8,752 nucleotides of DNA from JBEAOO01 sp041164825 (GTDB taxonomy: Bacteria; Pseudomonadota; Gammaproteobacteria; Burkholderiales; Burkholderiaceae_C), in NCBI GenBank assembly GCA_041164825.1, contig JBEAOO010000172.1, positions 1 through 8,752 on the forward strand. The letters run 5' to 3'. Both the position numbers and the translations under genes were made by a program. Within the stretch, counting starts at the first letter, position 1. Every line of letters starts with the position of its first letter. The notes under the pieces were generated by a model. That model was not told the origin of the DNA and ran no database searches. It saw only the letters and a list, made by a program, of their open reading frames with translations. Positions 6,469 to 8,752 of the stretch are shown piece after piece.

Positions 6469-7333
6469 TTCATTCCGCGAATTCCTCGGAGCCACCAAAG
6501 ACACGCTGCCCATCGGCCGCTGGGTCAACGATGCGGTGAAGCTGCTGCTCGAACACAGCGGCGCCATGTTCGACGCCATCGGTGTGGCCGTGGAGTCGTT
6601 TGCCGAGGTGGTGGAGCAGGCCTTCACCGGCGTGCCCGCGTGGCTGGTGGTGCTGGCGGTGGCGGCCCTGGGCTGGCGCCGGCTGGGCTGGAAGTTCGCG
6701 CTGTTTGCGCTGCTGGCGCTGATGCTCATCATCGTCACCGGCTTCTGGGACCAGACCATGGTGACCCTGGCCCTGGTGTTTTCGGCCACGCTGATCAGCC
6801 TGGTGGTGGGCGTGCCGCTGGGCATCGCCTGCGCCCGCGACGAGCGTGTCAATGCGGTCGTCCGCCCAGTGCTCGACTTCATGCAGACCATGCCGGCGTT
6901 CGTGTACCTGATTCCCGCGGCGATGCTGTTCGGCCTGGGGCGCGTGCCGGGCATTTTGGCCACCGTGGTGTTCGCGATGCCGCCGGTGGTGCGCCTCACC
7001 AACCTCGGCATCCGCCAGGTCAACAACGAGCAGGTCGAGGCCGGCCAGGCGTTTGGCTGCACCTCGTGGCAGCTGCTGTTCAAGGTGCAGTTGCCGATCG
7101 CCATGCCCTCGCTGATGGCGGGCATCAACCAGACCATCATGATGGCGCTGTCGATGGTGATCATTGCCTCGATGGTGGGTGCGGGTGGCCTGGGCAACGA
7201 TGTGCTGTCGAGCATCCAGCGCCTGGACATCGGCCTCGGCTTTGAGAGCGGCCTGGCCGTGGTGCTGCTGGCCATCATCCTCGACCGCCTGACCGAGAGC
7301 TTCGGCGTCTCGCCGGCTGGCGCAGAGCGCTGA
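6458..7333 (+). CDS. proW: Glycine betaine/choline-type ABC transporter permease (ProW/ChoW family)
   Basis: This 291-residue integral membrane protein forms the import channel with the ProV-like ATPase. After a hydrophilic, partly amphipathic N-terminus (1-57), hydrophobic segments are visible at about 60-71, 79-95, 100-125, 145-176 (long enough for two), 224-244 and 258-277. The cytoplasmic coupling loop VEAGQAFGCTSWQLLFKV (193-210), continuing into QLPIAMPSLMAG, is the EAA-type motif that docks on the ATPase; FMQTMPAFVYLIPA (141-154) is characteristic of ProW/OpuAB permeases. The start at 6458 overlaps proV by 11 bases; only a weak purine stretch precedes it, so translation is probably coupled. 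The in-frame codons before 6458 lie wholly inside proV. No periplasmic substrate-binding protein gene follows: the next gene is a regulator. Confidence 0.9.
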   Translation: MSSDSFREFLGATKDTLPIGRWVNDAVKLLLEHSGAMFDAIGVAVESFAEVVEQAFTGVPAWLVVLAVAALGWRRLGWKFALFALLALMLIIVTGFWDQTMVTLALVFSATLISLVVGVPLGIACARDERVNAVVRPVLDFMQTMPAFVYLIPAAMLFGLGRVPGILATVVFAMPPVVRLTNLGIRQVNNEQVEAGQAFGCTSWQLLFKVQLPIAMPSLMAGINQTIMMALSMVIIASMVGAGGLGNDVLSSIQRLDIGLGFESGLAVVLLAIILDRLTESFGVSPAGAER

Positions 7334-7339
7334 GAACCG

Positions 7340-7370
7340 ATCTCTGAGCCCCATCTCTGAGCCCTGAGCC
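7340..7370 (+). repeat. Short tandem repeat between proW and gbdR
   Basis: ATCTCTGAGCCC occurs at 7340-7351 and again at 7353-7364 (period 13), followed by a partial copy TGAGCC at 7365-7370. It starts 7 bases after the proW stop and ends 28 bases before the gbdR start. The copies are direct, so they do not form an obvious hairpin; they could be a replication-slippage duplication or a binding site. Confidence 0.6.
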
Positions 7371-7388
7371 GATCCATCACGCCCACGC

Positions 7389-7392
7389 GGAG
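7389..7392 (+). promoter_or_regulatory. Ribosome binding site of gbdR
   Basis: GGAG lies 6 bases before ATG 7399, which favours it over the in-frame ATG at 7426 (codon 10). Confidence 0.6.
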
Positions 7393-7398
7393 CAACCC

Positions 7399-8544
7399 AT
7401 GGCCCACACCCCCTCGCTGTCCACGATGCACATTGGTTTTGTGCTGCTGCGCAACTACTCGATGATCGCGTTCGCCAACGCCATCGAGGTGCTGCGCATG
7501 GCCAACTACCTGAGCCGCGAAACGCTCTACCGCTGGACCGTGGTGTGTGCCGAGGGCGACGTGGCCGAGGCCAGCAACGGCCTGTCGCTGCAGTCGGCGG
7601 GCAGCCTGGAGGCGCTGGACGCCTGCGACGCGGTGTTCGTCTGCGGCGGGGTGGAGGTGCAAGCCGCCACCACCGAGCAACTGCGCCAAGACCTGCGCCG
7701 CCGCGCCGCGCGTGGCCAAGCGCTGGGCGCGCTCTGCACGGGCGCGCACGCGCTGGCGAGCGCGGGTGTGCTCGATGGCTACCGCTGTGCCGTGCACTGG
7801 GAGAACCTGGCCGCCATCCGCGAGACCTTCCCCAAGGTCGACTTCGCGCAGGAGGTGTTTTTGATCGACCGTGACCGCTACACCTCGTCCGGCGGCACCG
7901 CGCCGCTGCACCTGATGCTGCACCTGATCCGCAACCGCCATGGCACCCGCTTGGCGATGGACATTTCCGAGCAGTTCATCGTCGACCGCTTGCGCGCGCC
8001 GAGCGACATGCAGCGCATCCCGCAGCCCGAGTGCATCGGCCCGGGTTACGAGCACCTGGCCGAGGCGGCCGAGTTGATGGCCGCCAACATCGAGGAGCCG
8101 CTGCCGCTGGCCGAGATCGCCACGGCCACGCGCATCTCGCTGCGCCAGCTGGAGCGGGTGTTTCACCGCTACTACAGCATGAACCCGGCGCAGTACTACA
8201 TGAACCTGCGCCTGCGCCGCGCGCGCGAGCTGCTGATGCACACCAGCCAGCCCATCATGCACATCACGGTGGCCTGCGGCTTCCAGTCGTCCTCGCATTT
8301 CTGCAAGGCGTATCGCTCCTTGTTTGGCCACGCGCCGAGCGATTTGCGGCGTGCCAGTGCGGTGGCGCAAGAGGGCACGGAGCGCGGCAGTGCGGCGCGC
8401 AGCAACAAGTTGCGCGGTGGCACGGCCAAGACTGCTGCGCGGTCCTTGACGGTGGCTCGCCCGCCCGCTCCTTTGGCACCCATCGGCCCGATGGCGCCGT
8501 TCCCATCGGTCGTGCCCTTGCAGCCGGCTTTGCGCGTGGCCTGA
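7399..8544 (+). CDS. gbdR: GbdR-type AraC-family transcriptional regulator with GATase1-like sensor domain
   Basis: This 381-residue regulator has an N-terminal class I glutamine-amidotransferase/DJ-1-like domain (about 10-200) and a C-terminal AraC/XylS DNA-binding domain (about 218-318). The sensor domain includes RNYSMIAFANAIEVLRMAN (18-36), the CDAVFVCGG strand (76-84), the ALCTGAHALA elbow with Cys113 (111-120) and VHWENL (132-137). The two helix-turn-helix units are near IATATRISLRQLERVFHRY (240-258) and IMHITVACGFQSSSHFCKAY (286-305). In Pseudomonas, GbdR responds to glycine betaine and dimethylglycine and activates gbcAB, dgcAB and transport genes; the neighbours here support the same role. 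Close paralogues (CdhR for carnitine and others) share this architecture, so ligand identity is inferred. A tail of about 60 residues (320-381), rich in Ala, Pro and Arg, follows the DNA-binding domain. The gene lies 65 bases after proW and may be cotranscribed with the transporter. Confidence 0.85.
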   Translation: MAHTPSLSTMHIGFVLLRNYSMIAFANAIEVLRMANYLSRETLYRWTVVCAEGDVAEASNGLSLQSAGSLEALDACDAVFVCGGVEVQAATTEQLRQDLRRRAARGQALGALCTGAHALASAGVLDGYRCAVHWENLAAIRETFPKVDFAQEVFLIDRDRYTSSGGTAPLHLMLHLIRNRHGTRLAMDISEQFIVDRLRAPSDMQRIPQPECIGPGYEHLAEAAELMAANIEEPLPLAEIATATRISLRQLERVFHRYYSMNPAQYYMNLRLRRARELLMHTSQPIMHITVACGFQSSSHFCKAYRSLFGHAPSDLRRASAVAQEGTERGSAARSNKLRGGTAKTAARSLTVARPPAPLAPIGPMAPFPSVVPLQPALRVA

Positions 8545-8563
8545 AACGACGGACGGGCATTCA

Positions 8564-8579
8564 GGAGCACAAGCGCTCC
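8564..8579 (+). terminator. Small hairpin 20 bases after gbdR
   Basis: GGAGC (8564-8568) pairs with GCTCC (8575-8579) around a 6-base loop. The stem is short and no T-run follows directly, though a T-rich TTTGGTTTT stretch lies at 8592-8600. A weak terminator candidate. Confidence 0.3.
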
Positions 8580-8581
8580 CT

Positions 8582-8622
8582 GGCCAAGACGTTTGGTTTT
8601 AGGCACGCCATCGTCCTTGGCC
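8582..8622. terminator. Long-armed inverted repeat downstream of gbdR
   Basis: GGCCAAGACG (8582-8591) and CGTCCTTGGCC (8612-8622) pair over 10 bases with one bulged C, leaving a 20-base loop that holds a T-rich stretch (8592-8600). This is the strongest stem after gbdR. It could act as a terminator or 3' stabiliser for gbdR, or for a convergent gene beyond the window; strand is not determined. Confidence 0.4.
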
Positions 8623-8704
8623 TGAGGCAAGGTCCCTTTCGCAGATTTGCCGTTCGACGACCGGCGCGAGGGCGGCGATGGGCCGTGGCGATTTGCTCCG
8701 TGCC

Positions 8705-8752
8705 CGGGCCAGAGGCCCGTGCCTTCGCCAGGCACAAACAGTCCTCAGGACT
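8705..8752. repeat. Cluster of three consecutive short hairpins at the window end
   Basis: Three perfect stems follow one another: CGGGCC/GGCCCG at 8705-8719 (6 pairs, loop AGA), GTGCC/GGCAC at 8719-8735 (5 pairs, 7-base loop) and AGTCCT/AGGACT at 8740-8752 (6 pairs around one C). The first two share G8719, so they compete. The third reaches the last base of the window and may continue. No coding gene explains them. Confidence 0.45.

Noticed and set aside
5422..8370. A 982-residue open frame on the minus strand
   Set aside because: It is antisense to proV, proW and gbdR, is His/Arg/Gln-rich without recognisable domains, and is explained by the GC-rich third codon positions of the real genes.
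8196..8735. Minus-strand frame of 179 codons at the right end
   Set aside because: Most of it is antisense to the gbdR 3' end. The part in 8545-8735 shows no family I recognise, so a convergent gene is not supported.
1..8752. tRNA, rRNA, CRISPR array, transposase or att site
   Set aside because: I found no regularly spaced repeats, no transposase motif and no tRNA-like sequence; genes are contiguous and similar in codon use.

Overview
The window is GC-rich DNA. GC-rich third codon positions and protein content suggest a betaproteobacterium of the Burkholderiales, perhaps Comamonadaceae; this taxonomic guess is inference only. All seven protein-coding genes lie on the + strand and are closely packed. 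They form a module for uptake, sensing and oxidative demethylation of glycine betaine or a closely related quaternary amine.

Positions 1-5149 hold the catabolic block: the 3' end of an iron-sulfur oxidoreductase (dgcB), electron-transfer flavoprotein alpha and beta subunits (etfA, etfB), a Rieske oxygenase (gbcA) and its flavin/2Fe-2S reductase (gbcB). dgcB/etfA and etfA/etfB overlap by ATGA, and the next two gaps are 13 and 27 bases, so this is almost certainly one operon whose promoter lies upstream of the window, probably before a dgcA-like gene. GbcAB would convert glycine betaine to dimethylglycine with O2 and NADH. DgcB with the ETF would take electrons from the next demethylation, dimethylglycine to sarcosine.

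Positions 5150-5370 are the main intergenic region. They hold a hairpin after gbcB, a 15/16-base imperfect direct repeat 65 bases apart, a wide inverted repeat, and a match to the sigma-54 (-24/-12) consensus at 5311-5326 just before the transporter genes. This is the clearest regulatory signal in the window.

Positions 5371-8544 hold the ATPase (proV-like) and permease (proW-like) of a betaine/choline-type ABC importer, overlapping by 11 bases, then after 65 bases a GbdR-type AraC-family regulator with an N-terminal glutamine-amidotransferase-like sensor domain. No substrate-binding protein gene is present. If the sigma-54 promoter is real and transcription reads through, uptake and the regulator would answer to a sigma-54 activator encoded elsewhere, while the regulator would link inducer level to catabolism.

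Positions 8545-8752 hold no convincing gene but are dense in inverted repeats. I see no RNA genes, CRISPR array, insertion sequence or sign of recent transfer. The pathway itself is known; what is less ordinary is the regulatory architecture and several divergent features in the electron-transfer proteins.
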